From contig CAYWRM010000018.1 in NCBI GenBank assembly GCA_964460905.1, positions 19,399 to 83,398 of the forward strand: DNA of 64,000 bases. The letters are read 5' to 3'. Source of the DNA: GCA-002708315 sp964460905 (GTDB lineage: Bacteria; Bacteroidota; Bacteroidia; Bacteroidales; F082). Shown piece after piece: positions 28,524-38,280 of this stretch (its first letter is position 1; every line of letters starts with the position of its first letter). A program made the translations under genes and the position numbers. The notes under the pieces are model-generated. The model saw nothing but the letters and a program-made list of their open reading frames with translations. It was not told the DNA's origin and ran no database searches.

Positions 28524-29750
28524 TTAGTTGATTATTGCTGCATCATATTTACCGAATACTTTCTGCATATCTCTATTGATTAAATCATCGACAACCCTTG
28601 CATATTTTTTTGTCATGTTAATACTCGAATGTCCAAGCATTTTAGAAACTACTTCTATGGAAATTTGATTTGATAACGTGACAGTTGTAGCAAATGTATG
28701 CCTGGCAGTATGTGTGCTTAGATGTTTATTTATCTTACACAAATCGGCTATTTCCTTTAGATAAGCATTCATTTTTTGATTGCTCAAGACTGGAAAGACA
28801 GTATTGTTTTTCTGACAAACAGGATGATTCTTGTATTTTATCATTAATTGAACAGCAGGTCCCAATAATGGTATATTACACCAATTATTTGTTTTTTGTC
28901 TTCTCTTTTTAATCCACTGTTTACCATCCTTTTCTTCAATATCAGAATAATTCAGACTTTTGACATCAACAAACGCTAACCCGGTAAAACAACAAAACAA
29001 ATACACATCCTTTACTTGTTGTAATCTTTCAATATCAAATTTCTTAACCATCATTGTTTTAAGTTCTTCTTTCGTTAGGAAATCCATATCCACCTCAACC
29101 AAATGAAATTTGGTATTTGAAAAGGGATCTACTTTCATCCAACCATTTGATAAAGCAATCCTGGTAATTTTCTTTAAATTCTTAAGATATTTAGTCGCAG
29201 TATTATGAGAACAAGTTCTCTCAGTTTTCAAGTAAAAATCAAAATCTTTGACAAATTTTGGAGACATTTCATTTAGTGGCATATCCTTTTTTTGATACAT
29301 GAAGCCCAAAAACTTTTCAACATGATGATAACAAGTTTTGTATCTTTCATATGTACCAGGAGCAAAGTCAATATTGATTAAACTCTTGCACCTTTCATTG
29401 TGCTCTCTAAAAATCTCTAAAATAGTTCTATCACCATTCTCAATTCCAAGATAAAAATTTTTTAAACTGATAGCAGATACTTTTTTTCCAAGTTCCTCAT
29501 GCTCCATTTTAATATCATGAAGCCTTCGCTTTACCACATCAAAAGACGAGTTAAGCAGTTTTGCTGTTTTAGAATATCCACGAACACAACCCTTTTCTTT
29601 GTTCCATTGATCCTCAGGAATGCTTTGTTGTAAGCCAAACTCAGCCCTTTGACTATTGACCGTAATCCTTGCATAAATGGGAGAAGTCCCATCTTTTAGC
29701 TTCTTTGTCCTTTTAATATAAAACAGGACAGTAAATGTTGCTCTTTTCAT
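28524..29750 (-). CDS. Tyrosine recombinase / site-specific integrase (Bacteroidota type)
   Basis: This 408-residue integrase has an N-terminal arm-binding domain (about 1-90), a SAM-like core-binding domain (about 100-200) and a catalytic domain (about 215-395). The catalytic part shows H-T-A-R (His347, Arg350), LGH (His374) and Tyr383 as the nucleophile. The region where the first catalytic Arg usually lies reads C-F-T-G-L-A-F-V-D-V, so that Arg is absent. The same is common in Bacteroidota mobile-element integrases, including the IntDOT group. The gene reads away from, and starts 234 bases beyond, the 3' end of ssrA, a favoured integration site. It probably inserted the DNA to its left. 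Confidence 0.92.
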   Translation of the reverse strand: MKRATFTVLFYIKRTKKLKDGTSPIYARITVNSQRAEFGLQQSIPEDQWNKEKGCVRGYSKTAKLLNSSFDVVKRRLHDIKMEHEELGKKVSAISLKNFYLGIENGDRTILEIFREHNERCKSLINIDFAPGTYERYKTCYHHVEKFLGFMYQKKDMPLNEMSPKFVKDFDFYLKTERTCSHNTATKYLKNLKKITRIALSNGWMKVDPFSNTKFHLVEVDMDFLTKEELKTMMVKKFDIERLQQVKDVYLFCCFTGLAFVDVKSLNYSDIEEKDGKQWIKKRRQKTNNWCNIPLLGPAVQLMIKYKNHPVCQKNNTVFPVLSNQKMNAYLKEIADLCKINKHLSTHTARHTFATTVTLSNQISIEVVSKMLGHSSINMTKKYARVVDDLINRDMQKVFGKYDAAIIN

Positions 29751-29916
29751 AGCGTTAATTTAAGTTAACAAAACTAGTTAATTTGAGCAAAAGAATGAAA
29801 TGTAAAATACTGTAATACAGTGCATAATAACCAAATAGGTGGACTAAGCAAATAATTTTTTAGTCCACCGAATAAGCCACAAAATATCTGCATTTACTTG
29901 CTTTTTACTGCAATTC

Positions 29917-29960
29917 TAAAAAACAAAAACCACCGTAAACATTAAGGTTTACAGTGGTTT
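29917..29960 (-). terminator. Rho-independent terminator of ssrA
   Basis: On the minus strand AAACCACTGTAAAC pairs with GTTTACGGTGGTTT across a short loop, followed by TTTTGTTTTTTAG. It lies 25 bases after the mature 3' end of the tmRNA. Confidence 0.8.
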
Positions 29961-29984
29961 GCCATTATTTTCACTTTGAATAAG

Positions 29985-30379
29985 TGGAGCTGGAGGGATT
30001 CGAACCCTCGTCCAAACAAGGAACCGATAAGCTTTCTACACGCTTATTTTGTTATTGATTTTCGAGAATTGCAAGGAAACAAACACCCTAAACAGTACCT
30101 TAGTTTCTTAATTTCGCCCAAACTCCGAAACATAGTTTGAACTAACTCAAAGTTGCGTGCGACTCGTGATCAGGCCGGAATTGAGTATCTCCACCTGCGA
30201 ACCGTCTTGTCCCGTCACCTAGTGTCGGGATTAAGCTAATCTACTAAACTTCGATTAAGCTGCAAGAGCAAAATTATTTTCGCCAATTAAAAATGTTGTG
30301 ACAAGGTTTAACGAGCTTGAACACATGGCTCGACATGCTTACTTACCCTTTCAACTTGCTGTCAAAACCGGTCAGCCCC
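29985..30379 (-). ncRNA. ssrA: tmRNA (ssrA)
   Basis: This 395-base transfer-messenger RNA rescues stalled ribosomes. Reading the minus strand, it begins GGGGCTGACCGGTTTTGACA, the usual 5' tRNA-like end. It contains the tag frame GGC GAA AAT AAT TTT GCT CTT GCA GCT TAA (about 30253-30282), giving GENNFALAA, a typical Bacteroidota tag. It ends with the T-arm GGTTCGAATCC and CAGCTCCA at 29985. The 5' GGGGCTG pairs with the 3' CAGCTCC, the discriminator is A, and CCA is not encoded. Its 3' end adjoins the integrase gene. Confidence 0.96.
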
Positions 30380-30416
30380 AGATGTCAAAGAACTTCTCTT
30401 AAAAGAGAATCGACTG

Positions 30417-30424
30417 CAAATATA
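30417..30424 (-). promoter_or_regulatory. Promoter -7 box for ssrA
   Basis: TATATTTG on the minus strand fits the Bacteroidota -7 consensus TAnnTTTG. It lies about 38 bases before the mature tmRNA 5' end, with a short hairpin (TCTCTTTTAAGAGA) in the leader. No good TTTG -33 element is seen. Confidence 0.5.
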
Positions 30425-30481
30425 CAGCTTTTTTGCATGCCGCGATGGTTTACATATCACAATAGGCTTACCCCAACAGTG

Positions 30482-31645
30482 CTAGTTCATCAGTGGTTTA
30501 GCGTAAAAACGAACATCATCTTCTGTAATTACTTCGCTACAAAGTATAATCATACGTTCAACAACATTATGTAATTCGCGTACATTACCCGACCAGTTAA
30601 GATTTTGTAATTCTATCAAAGCCTCTTCAGTAATTGAAACAGGAGTACGACCCTGTGATGAGCAGATATCTTCAATAAATTTATAAACCAACAAAGGGAT
30701 ATCATCTTTACGATCACGTAAAGGAGGAACTTCAATTAAGATTACACTTAATCTATGATATAAATCTTCCCGAAACTTTCCTTTATCAATTTCATTTTTA
30801 ATATTTTTATTGGTAGCAGCAATAATTCGTACATCAACAACTATTTCTTTTTCACCGCCTACTCTGATAATTTTATTTTCCTGTAGAGCTCGTAGTACCT
30901 TTGCTTGAGCATTTAAACTCATGTCGCCAATTTCATCGAGGAATAGTGTGCCACCATTTGCTAATTCAAAATCTCCTTTTCGTTGTTTAATAGCTGAAGT
31001 AAATGATCCCTTTTCGTGTCCAAATAATTGACTCTCAATCAACTCAGTTGGAATAGCGGCGCAATTAACTTCAATAAATGGTGATTTGGTACGCGTGCTT
31101 TGTTCATGTATTTGTCTTGCAACAAGTTCCTTGCCCGACCCATTTTCACCTGTTATAAGAACTCTGGCAGTAGTGGGAGCTACTTTCGTTATCAGTTGGT
31201 TTAATGAAATCATTAAATCGGATTCACCCACGATTTCATATTTGTTGTTAACTTCCTTTTTAAGTTGTTTTGTTTGTGAGACCAGTTCTTTTTTGTCAAC
31301 TGCATTTCTTACAGAGATTAATAATCGGTTTAAATCGGGTGGTTTCACAATAAAATCGTAAGCACCTTTCTTTATTGCTTCTACAGCTGTTTCAATAGTT
31401 CCATGCCCGGAAATCATAATTACAGGAACGTCACTAAATTCCATAAGTTTATCAAGTACTTCCATACCGTCCATTTCAGGCATTTTAATATCAAGTAATA
31501 CTGCATCATAGCTAATCTCCTTAGCCATATCAATTGCTTCTATGCCATTGGCGGCAATGTCAACATCGTGCTTCTCAAATTCCAATATTTCTTTTAATGT
31601 ACGCCTAATGCTGCTTTCATCATCTACAACGAGTATTTTTGTCAT
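30482..31645 (-). CDS. Sigma-54-dependent response regulator lacking the C-terminal HTH
   Basis: This 387-residue NtrC-family regulator has a receiver domain (1-120, Asp8/Asp9, phospho-acceptor Asp52, Lys101) and an AAA+ sigma-54 activation domain (about 138-370). The latter has Walker A GENGSGKE (166-173), the sigma-54 contact loop as GSFTSA (213-218) instead of GAFTGA, and Walker B around GGTLFLDEIGD (231-241). The protein ends about where the Fis-type DNA-binding helix-turn-helix would start, so that domain is missing. It may activate from solution, as FlgR and CtcC do. I chose the ATG at 31645 because a strong promoter lies at 31671-31702, downstream of the alternative upstream start. Confidence 0.9.
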   Translation of the reverse strand: MTKILVVDDESSIRRTLKEILEFEKHDVDIAANGIEAIDMAKEISYDAVLLDIKMPEMDGMEVLDKLMEFSDVPVIMISGHGTIETAVEAIKKGAYDFIVKPPDLNRLLISVRNAVDKKELVSQTKQLKKEVNNKYEIVGESDLMISLNQLITKVAPTTARVLITGENGSGKELVARQIHEQSTRTKSPFIEVNCAAIPTELIESQLFGHEKGSFTSAIKQRKGDFELANGGTLFLDEIGDMSLNAQAKVLRALQENKIIRVGGEKEIVVDVRIIAATNKNIKNEIDKGKFREDLYHRLSVILIEVPPLRDRKDDIPLLVYKFIEDICSSQGRTPVSITEEALIELQNLNWSGNVRELHNVVERMIILCSEVITEDDVRFYAKPLMN

Positions 31646-31670
31646 AATAATAGTGTTGTTAATTATTGTA

Positions 31671-31702
31671 CAAAAGTATAATCTATTCGAATAAGGAACA
31701 AA
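31671..31702 (-). promoter_or_regulatory. Bacteroidota-type promoter of the sigma-54 regulator
   Basis: On the minus strand TTTG (31702-31699), a 20-base spacer and TACTTTTG (31678-31671) match the TTTG-N19/20-TAnnTTTG consensus. The leader would be about 20 bases long, which fixes the start codon at 31645. Confidence 0.75.
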
Positions 31703-31925
31703 CAAGCGTATTTATTGTACATATTTATGATTACTCTATATGTTAAATGCGTAATTTTGGGAAAATATTATTTAATATTTATAAATATTATGAAATGAGC
31801 ATAAACTTTTTTAAACATACCATACAAAAAATGATTAAAATAAGTTTATGCGAAAGCGAAGCGTTTGCAGATGTGCACAAATTTTTAATTAGTATAAATT
31901 CAGACAATTAATAAATTTTAAACAG

Positions 31926-34178
31926 ATGAAAGAAATTACAATTAGAATTGTTCAAATTATAAGTATATTACTTATTGTTTATAGTGAATTATTTTCACAA
32001 TCTGTTTATAATAAGCTAGATAATGATGGATTTAACGAATCGCTCTTATTTCCTTGGGCAGGCGGAATGGATGCAATACAGTATTGTGATGTGGATTTGA
32101 ATATGGATGGAAGAAAAGATTTATTAGCATTTGACAGAAGGGGTAACAGGAAAATGTGCTTTATAAATAATGAAACTGAAAATGAAATTGATTATAGTTT
32201 TGCTCCTCAATATTCTGATCAGATACCTGATTTTTATGAGTGGGTGATATTTGCTGACTATAATATGGATGGAAAAAATGATATATTCACATACTCACCG
32301 GGGTATGGTAGTATGATGGTTTATAAAAATATTTCTGATACTCAATTGAAATTCGAATTAGTGGTTTATCCATATTTAAAAACCTTATTACCTGGTGGTT
32401 ATGTGAACTTGTTTGTTACTAGTGCCGATTATCCGGGAATTTATGATGTGGACAACGATGGTGACCTTGATATACTAACATTTGGAGTATTAGGATCATT
32501 TTTAGGTATGCATAAAAATTTATCGATGGAGAAATATGGTAACGCTGATTCGCTTGATTATGAGCATACTACTTATTGTTGGGGGCATTTTGCAGAAAGC
32601 GATGAATCGAATATATTATATTTTGATACATGTATGCCGGGTACATATCATGCAAATCCTAATATCGTGAGGAATGAAAGACATACAGGATCAACTCTCC
32701 TGCTTCATGATTTTGATGACAACGGTCAAGTTGATTTGCTGCTAGGTGATGTTGATTATCCTGAATTGTTTGCTTTGTTTAATAATGGAACAACAGATGA
32801 TGCATTTATTTCATATGCTGATACTCTTTTTCCGCAAGGAACCAGTATGGTAAAATTATTTTCGATGCCGTTGGCTGCCTATACTGATGTAAATAATGAT
32901 AATATTAAGGATTTATTAGTTTCTCCTTTTGATCCCGGGATTATTACCTCCAGAAATAAAAATAGTAGCTGGTACTATAGTAATTCGGGTACCGATACAA
33001 GCCCTGTTTTTGAACTTGCACAAACAAATTTTCTTCAGTCGGATATGATTGATGTTGGCTCGGGGGCATATCCGGTAATTTATGACTGGGATGGAGATGG
33101 GTTAGAAGATTTGTTCATAGGTAATTATGGGTATTATAGTTACTCGTATTATGTTAATTACTTTTTATATTCTGTTTATTACTCACATATAGCCTATTAC
33201 AAGAATATAGGAACTGTTCATAATCCAAAATTTCAGCTTTGGGATCGGGATTTTGCCAGACTAAGTAGTTTAAAAAAAACTGGATTGATACCTGCATTTG
33301 ATGATATTGATGGAGATGGGAATGCTGATATGCTTATTGGAGAAAGTGATGGTAGTATCATATATGCCCGATATAATGAAGCTAGTGATGATTTTGAGAT
33401 TGTTACAGAGGATTATTTGAATATTGATGTTGGCGATTATAGTGCACCTCAATTGTTTGATCTTAATAAAAATGGTATTAAAGATTTAATAATAGGTGAA
33501 AAAGCAGGTAATATTAGTTTTTATGAAAATAATGGTAGCATCGGATTTCCTGATTTTACATATGTTACCGACAGTTTGGGGAAAATAAATGTTACCGATT
33601 ATTCAGTTTCCTGGAATGGTTATAGCACACCTTCCTTTTTTAGGGATGACAATCAGAATACAGGGTTGGTAGTAGGCTCGGAACAGGGAGTGATTTATTA
33701 TTATATAGATATTGATAATAATATTGATGGAAAATTTACTGAGTCAAATCAATTAAATTCATTATTGGATACAAATAACATTAATTTTGACAGGGGAATG
33801 CGAACTGGAGCTGCAATTTGTAATTTATATTCAGAATCTAATTTGGAGATGATTGTGGGGAACTATTCGGGAGGACTTGAGTACTTTAATGGGGTTGCAA
33901 ATGTACTGTCGGATATTAGGGATAATAAAATAGATGAACTTAAGATTTACCCAAATCCTGCAAAAAATAATATAATCATTAATATTCCCGAAACAACAGG
34001 AGTTGTTAAAATTACTCTATACGATATTGTTGGTACAGAAATTTTATCGAAGGAGTTTAATTGTAGCCTTAAAGAAGTCACTCTTAACCTTTCAACCCTG
34101 GATAATGGAATTTATTTTATCAAGACAACAATAGGAGAGGATAAGGTTTATAAGAATAAAATTGTTGTTGTTAAGTAA
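31926..34178 (+). CDS. Secreted FG-GAP/VCBS-repeat protein with T9SS domain
   Basis: This 750-residue secreted protein has a signal peptide at about 1-24 (ending LFSQS). At least eight D-x-D/N-x-D/N-G-x-x-D repeats of the FG-GAP/VCBS type follow (for example DVDNDGDLD and DWDGDGLED), spread over about residues 50-560. These usually fold as a calcium-binding beta-propeller. A T9SS type A domain occupies about 670-750 (IYPNPAKNN). Such proteins are often surface adhesins or stalks, but no specific role can be read. The gene stands alone, and a hairpin repeat separates it from the convergent gene at 34454. Confidence 0.85.
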   Translation: MKEITIRIVQIISILLIVYSELFSQSVYNKLDNDGFNESLLFPWAGGMDAIQYCDVDLNMDGRKDLLAFDRRGNRKMCFINNETENEIDYSFAPQYSDQIPDFYEWVIFADYNMDGKNDIFTYSPGYGSMMVYKNISDTQLKFELVVYPYLKTLLPGGYVNLFVTSADYPGIYDVDNDGDLDILTFGVLGSFLGMHKNLSMEKYGNADSLDYEHTTYCWGHFAESDESNILYFDTCMPGTYHANPNIVRNERHTGSTLLLHDFDDNGQVDLLLGDVDYPELFALFNNGTTDDAFISYADTLFPQGTSMVKLFSMPLAAYTDVNNDNIKDLLVSPFDPGIITSRNKNSSWYYSNSGTDTSPVFELAQTNFLQSDMIDVGSGAYPVIYDWDGDGLEDLFIGNYGYYSYSYYVNYFLYSVYYSHIAYYKNIGTVHNPKFQLWDRDFARLSSLKKTGLIPAFDDIDGDGNADMLIGESDGSIIYARYNEASDDFEIVTEDYLNIDVGDYSAPQLFDLNKNGIKDLIIGEKAGNISFYENNGSIGFPDFTYVTDSLGKINVTDYSVSWNGYSTPSFFRDDNQNTGLVVGSEQGVIYYYIDIDNNIDGKFTESNQLNSLLDTNNINFDRGMRTGAAICNLYSESNLEMIVGNYSGGLEYFNGVANVLSDIRDNKIDELKIYPNPAKNNIIINIPETTGVVKITLYDIVGTEILSKEFNCSLKEVTLNLSTLDNGIYFIKTTIGEDKVYKNKIVVVK

Positions 34179-34209
34179 TAGGGTTAAGTCATATGTCCTT
34201 TAGTATTGA

Positions 34210-34245
34210 GGCTGCTTCGTCATACTTCCTCGCAAAGACGTTCAT
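34210..34245. repeat. Remnant of a second dispersed repeat family
   Basis: The segment around GCTGCTTCGTCATACTTCC and CTCGCAAAGACG resembles a short repeat I recall as frequent between genes in Bacteroidota. Only one partial copy is seen here. Confidence 0.4.
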
Positions 34246-34365
34246 TTCTGAACTTCATTTCTCAACTAATTGGCATTGGCTCATCCGGCAGGCATGTTGC
34301 TATTTCAACGAAATATATTTTTAATAAAAATACTATTTTGTTAATATAACCTATTACAAAGCGCT

Positions 34366-34435
34366 GTCATTGGTAACAAAGTGAAGAAGCTCTTAACAAT
34401 CTAAAATAGAGACTCTTCACTTTGTTCAGAATGAC
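34366..34435. repeat. Dispersed hairpin repeat, copy 4, between convergent genes
   Basis: AACAAAGTGAAGA and TCTTCACTTTGTT form a long stem, with outer GTCAT/ATGAC ends like the other copies. It lies between the ends of the convergent genes at 34178 and 34454, so it could serve as a two-way terminator. Confidence 0.75.
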
Positions 34436-34453
34436 AAAAAGAAGTTTTGGTAA

Positions 34454-37399
34454 TTATTTCACGAATATTCGCTTTACTTTCCCATACTCATATGACCCTA
34501 ACCTGATAATGTAAGCACCGGGTTTTGCATATGACATATCAAGATTATAAACATATCTTCCATTGATATTTTCTACTCTGTTTTCAACTAATTTCTGCCC
34601 AAGTACATTATGAAGGTTAATAATAAGGGTTTCTGTTACTTCAGTAGATTCCAAGGAAATTTCAAATTTATTATTTCCTAAAGTTTTGATAACCATATCG
34701 GTACTAGCTAATGGGATTTCGTTAACACCAATATTTACAGTAATATCAACCATATAATCCTCGGTTTCACCGTATTCAGTCCTCTGACATGCGTCAGCAG
34801 GTACTGGTGCACGCCAGTTGGATTTAGCTCTTAATAAATGTTGACCTAAATTTTCGCTATACGGAATAACAATTGGTACAGTCTTTGAGAAAACACCACT
34901 TCCTGAACCAAGAGCTATTATATTGTTGTTAATTATAACTTCATCTTCTTCAAAAACAAAGTTGTCATTAAAATCTATCCAAACTTTAAAAAATTGATCG
35001 CCATAGTGTGTAACAACAGTTAATTCATTTACGGTATTGTTTACAAGTTCAGTTGATAGATTAGTGTAATCACCATACCCATTTGGTGAGCATTCGGTTA
35101 CGTTATTAATTGTTCCCAATTCAAACAAGTAAAAACCATCACCTCTTGAACAATCAGATTCAGGCTGACACATGCTAACTGTAATTTCTGTTGTTGTAGT
35201 GTCATTGAAAAGATCTGTATCACCTGGGAGTGATGTGTAAGAAGATAGTAAGTATGTTCCGAATTCTAAAAAATCGCCGGTTTGAGTAAATGTATAGCTA
35301 ATAGGAGTACCTAATGTAAGAGGACCTGGAACCTGTTCGGTAACAATTAGTTCATCGAGGTTGTAAGTTACATCAAAGTTACTTTGTTCGTTTGCACCAA
35401 AATTCTCAATTGTTACAATTATTTCTTCTTCGCGTGATAAGTTGCCTCCTGAAACAGGAGATGTAATTGCAACAACTCCAATATCATTACCAGAAATATA
35501 AGTTACATCTTTTCTAATGGTGTCGTTTGACATATCTTCATCCCCAACGAGGGCTGTATAAGCTGTAATTTGATATGTTTGGCCTAAAGTACCTAGGTTG
35601 GCTGTTGCTACAAAGGTATATTGTACTGATTCTCCTGAAGCAATTGGTCCTGCCATGATTTCATTAACAGGATCACTCTGATCAACTTGAAAGCTAACGG
35701 GAATATCAGTCTGCTCATCTTCACCATAGTTAAAAACTGTAATTGTTACAGTCTCTGTATCTGATAATTCTCCATCCATAGGTTCGTCAATATTTGCAAC
35801 ACCTACATCATTAATAAAATTAGAAGCTATTTGAAAAACACCAACTACATCAGTTCTTTGATTGTTAACAAAGTATTCGGCAATATGCCAAAAAGTTTTA
35901 TCATTTACAGGATCAACGGATAATTGAACATAATCAGCAAGTCTGTTTGAATTATTATTGGATGTGCTTTGAGCAATAAGCGTTTCATCTATAGTCATGG
36001 TTCCCAATGGGTCAGCAGCATATCTGCCAGTATAGTTGATTGCTATTTTTTCATTTTGGTTACATGTTGTATAACCCATACCAATATTACCTTGACCATC
36101 CATTACCATTGAACCTGAAAAGGCATGTTTGTCATTGTAAGGAGAAATATAGGTTCCTTCCTGATATATTTCCCAAGGATCTCCATCATTATCCTGACGT
36201 AGTTCGAACCAGCGAATACCTGCAAGTTCAGCCCCTGTTCCATCTGTATCAACAACAAAATTAAATATTGCAGAATTATAGTCGGTAAACTTTCTAAATT
36301 GAGCTTGATTCATTATTGTGGCTTGAAGAACATCCTGGTTGGGTCCACTAGGTTGGGGAACATTAGAAAAAGACCCACCATCAAATACAGAAATAAATGG
36401 TGTTGTAATTATTTCCTGTGCACCTGATATAGTGGAATTAGCAATATCATCCCAGTCCACATTTACTGTCCATATTTTTAAATGATCAGTTGAAACACCA
36501 CTCCAGGCATCATCTTGCATATAAACAACTGATGCATTTCCTGCAGAAGGCAAGTCATCATTTGTTACATTGAAAAACTGTGGGCTATAAAACCCTGAGG
36601 TTCTGATTCCTGTTAAGGGAAATCCTACAAATTGTGTCGAACCACCAACTAACATAGAATCACGCTCAACTGCGAACACTCTGTTTGATGCACCAATATT
36701 TGCAGTAACATAATAACCATCCGACCATACCGAGAATTTTGTATAATCAGGAAATGAGCCTGTACCAAAACCTGTTGTGTAAATATACCATCCATCGTTA
36801 ACAGGATCGGAACCCTGACAAATAGCCATGTTAAATCCATTCGGGTTACTATCAAATTCAGTAATAACAAAACGATCAGCTTCAGCATCATAAAAAACGA
36901 TTGGGTCGCCTATGGTATTTCCTGGAAATAAAGTTCCTAGTGAAGCAGCAGGAGCTAAAGGATTGCCTTCTTTGTCAAAAATTCGAAACCCGGTATTCCA
37001 TCCACCAATAAAATGGTTTGGGCCAACTGCACCAGTTGGATCAGATGGCGTGTAAACAGATATATTGGCATCAAAAACTAATGATGGATCCTTACCCAAA
37101 TGGCTTACTGCAGACTTTTGGTTATTTACTAAAGCATCGTTACCAATTGGTAACCCTTTACCTGGCACATTTATATTTGCTCCTCTTCGTTTTGGTGCAC
37201 CTGCTTTTGGTTCTTCATCAGGATCAATTCCAATAAAAGTACCATCTTTAATTTGTTGTGCTATACTTGGAACGAGAATAGGTTTAGTTAGTTTTCCGTA
37301 ACTACTGGCTTTCTCGGTAGTAACATTTTGAGAATACAAGTTTGGTGTATAAGATAGTAAGTTGAAGAAAACGAGTAATAATAAAGTTTTTTTAATCAT
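34454..37399 (-). CDS. Secreted protein with CARDB-like repeats, GEVED domain and T9SS domain
   Basis: This 981-residue secreted protein has a signal peptide at about 1-24 (ending LYSQN). A large region (about 90-540) is rich in aromatic strands and looks like a beta-propeller. Two CARDB-like Ig repeats follow (about 547-650 and 651-757, each opening D-V/I-G-V). A GEVED domain (about 770-890) carries W-I-D-F-N-D-N and the signature E-Y-G-E-T-E-D-Y. The T9SS type A domain covers about 905-981. It is probably surface-attached; the substrate or partner is unknown. No start upstream of ATG 37399 is plausible. Confidence 0.88.
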   Translation of the reverse strand: MIKKTLLLLVFFNLLSYTPNLYSQNVTTEKASSYGKLTKPILVPSIAQQIKDGTFIGIDPDEEPKAGAPKRRGANINVPGKGLPIGNDALVNNQKSAVSHLGKDPSLVFDANISVYTPSDPTGAVGPNHFIGGWNTGFRIFDKEGNPLAPAASLGTLFPGNTIGDPIVFYDAEADRFVITEFDSNPNGFNMAICQGSDPVNDGWYIYTTGFGTGSFPDYTKFSVWSDGYYVTANIGASNRVFAVERDSMLVGGSTQFVGFPLTGIRTSGFYSPQFFNVTNDDLPSAGNASVVYMQDDAWSGVSTDHLKIWTVNVDWDDIANSTISGAQEIITTPFISVFDGGSFSNVPQPSGPNQDVLQATIMNQAQFRKFTDYNSAIFNFVVDTDGTGAELAGIRWFELRQDNDGDPWEIYQEGTYISPYNDKHAFSGSMVMDGQGNIGMGYTTCNQNEKIAINYTGRYAADPLGTMTIDETLIAQSTSNNNSNRLADYVQLSVDPVNDKTFWHIAEYFVNNQRTDVVGVFQIASNFINDVGVANIDEPMDGELSDTETVTITVFNYGEDEQTDIPVSFQVDQSDPVNEIMAGPIASGESVQYTFVATANLGTLGQTYQITAYTALVGDEDMSNDTIRKDVTYISGNDIGVVAITSPVSGGNLSREEEIIVTIENFGANEQSNFDVTYNLDELIVTEQVPGPLTLGTPISYTFTQTGDFLEFGTYLLSSYTSLPGDTDLFNDTTTTEITVSMCQPESDCSRGDGFYLFELGTINNVTECSPNGYGDYTNLSTELVNNTVNELTVVTHYGDQFFKVWIDFNDNFVFEEDEVIINNNIIALGSGSGVFSKTVPIVIPYSENLGQHLLRAKSNWRAPVPADACQRTEYGETEDYMVDITVNIGVNEIPLASTDMVIKTLGNNKFEISLESTEVTETLIINLHNVLGQKLVENRVENINGRYVYNLDMSYAKPGAYIIRLGSYEYGKVKRIFVK

Positions 37400-37653
37400 T
37401 ATAAAAAAATATTTGTTGATTGTTAGACTAATAATACAAAAAGGTGCGCAAAGTAGCTTATTAATTGATTTCCAATCTATAATTGTTAAAGATTAACCAA
37501 TATTTAACAAAATTAATATTTTTTTGTAAATATATTTGTTAGTAGCAATTAATTAATCGAAGACAATCTTAGCATTTAATAAATAGAATATTCATTAAGT
37601 GCCAGCGAATAGTAAAATGAGTTGCAACTGTGAAATTATAAACAACAAATTAG

Positions 37654-37661
37654 TATTTTTG
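37654..37661 (+). promoter_or_regulatory. Possible -7 box upstream of thioredoxin-like gene
   Basis: TATTTTTG fits TAnnTTTG, 24 bases before the ATG at 37685. A -33 TTTG at the right distance is not clear. Confidence 0.4.
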
Positions 37662-37684
37662 CCCCCCTTAAAAAATGACTTATT

Positions 37685-38218
37685 ATGAATAGAGTATCCT
37701 TACTATTATACGTTTTTATATTGATTTTTTTAGTTTCATGTAGTGAACAAAATAAGGAACAAGTAGATAGGGGTTATCATATTAAGGTTGGTGATATTGT
37801 TGACAATATTCATTTTACTTTAACTGATAGTACAAAATTAAGTCTTGATAAGCTAGAGGGGAAGGTTGTAGTACTTCAGTTTACAGCAAGCTGGTGTTCT
37901 GTATGTAGAAAAGAAATGCCGTTTCTTGAAGAGGAAGTTTGGCAAAAATATAAAGATGATGATTTTGTACTAATTGGTGTTGATTACGATGAACCAATTG
38001 AAAAAGTGCGTGCTTTTGCTGAAAAAATGAAAATTACTTACCCGATGGCTCTTGATCCTGGTGGAGATATATTTCTGAAGTTTTCATACAAAAATAGCGG
38101 CGTTACCCGTAATGTTGTTATTGATAAAGAAAGGAAAATAGCATATCTTACACGCTTATTTGATAGGGAGGAATTTGATAAGATGAAGGAAAAAATTGAG
38201 GAACTTATGAAGAAGTAG
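37685..38218 (+). CDS. Thioredoxin-like (TlpA/AhpC-TSA family) lipoprotein
   Basis: This 177-residue protein is probably anchored in a membrane by lipidation at Cys19 (lipobox LVSC). The thioredoxin fold is of the TlpA/ResA type, with the redox pair Cys71-Ser-Val-Cys74 in the context F-T-A-S-W-C. The usual cis-Pro region follows near residue 120 (Y-P-M-A-L-D-P-G). Such proteins reduce disulfides or haem-binding cysteines in the periplasm. It has no operon partner; the neighbouring gene converges on it. Confidence 0.88.
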   Translation: MNRVSLLLYVFILIFLVSCSEQNKEQVDRGYHIKVGDIVDNIHFTLTDSTKLSLDKLEGKVVVLQFTASWCSVCRKEMPFLEEEVWQKYKDDDFVLIGVDYDEPIEKVRAFAEKMKITYPMALDPGGDIFLKFSYKNSGVTRNVVIDKERKIAYLTRLFDREEFDKMKEKIEELMKK

Positions 38219-38280
38219 GGTTCGTAATTGTTGTGTTGGGAGGTGATGAATTAATGCAGAGATAATTAGTTGTGAGTGAA

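Noticed and set aside
30317..30574. 85-codon plus-strand frame
   Set aside because: It lies across the tmRNA gene and the end of the response regulator on the other strand.
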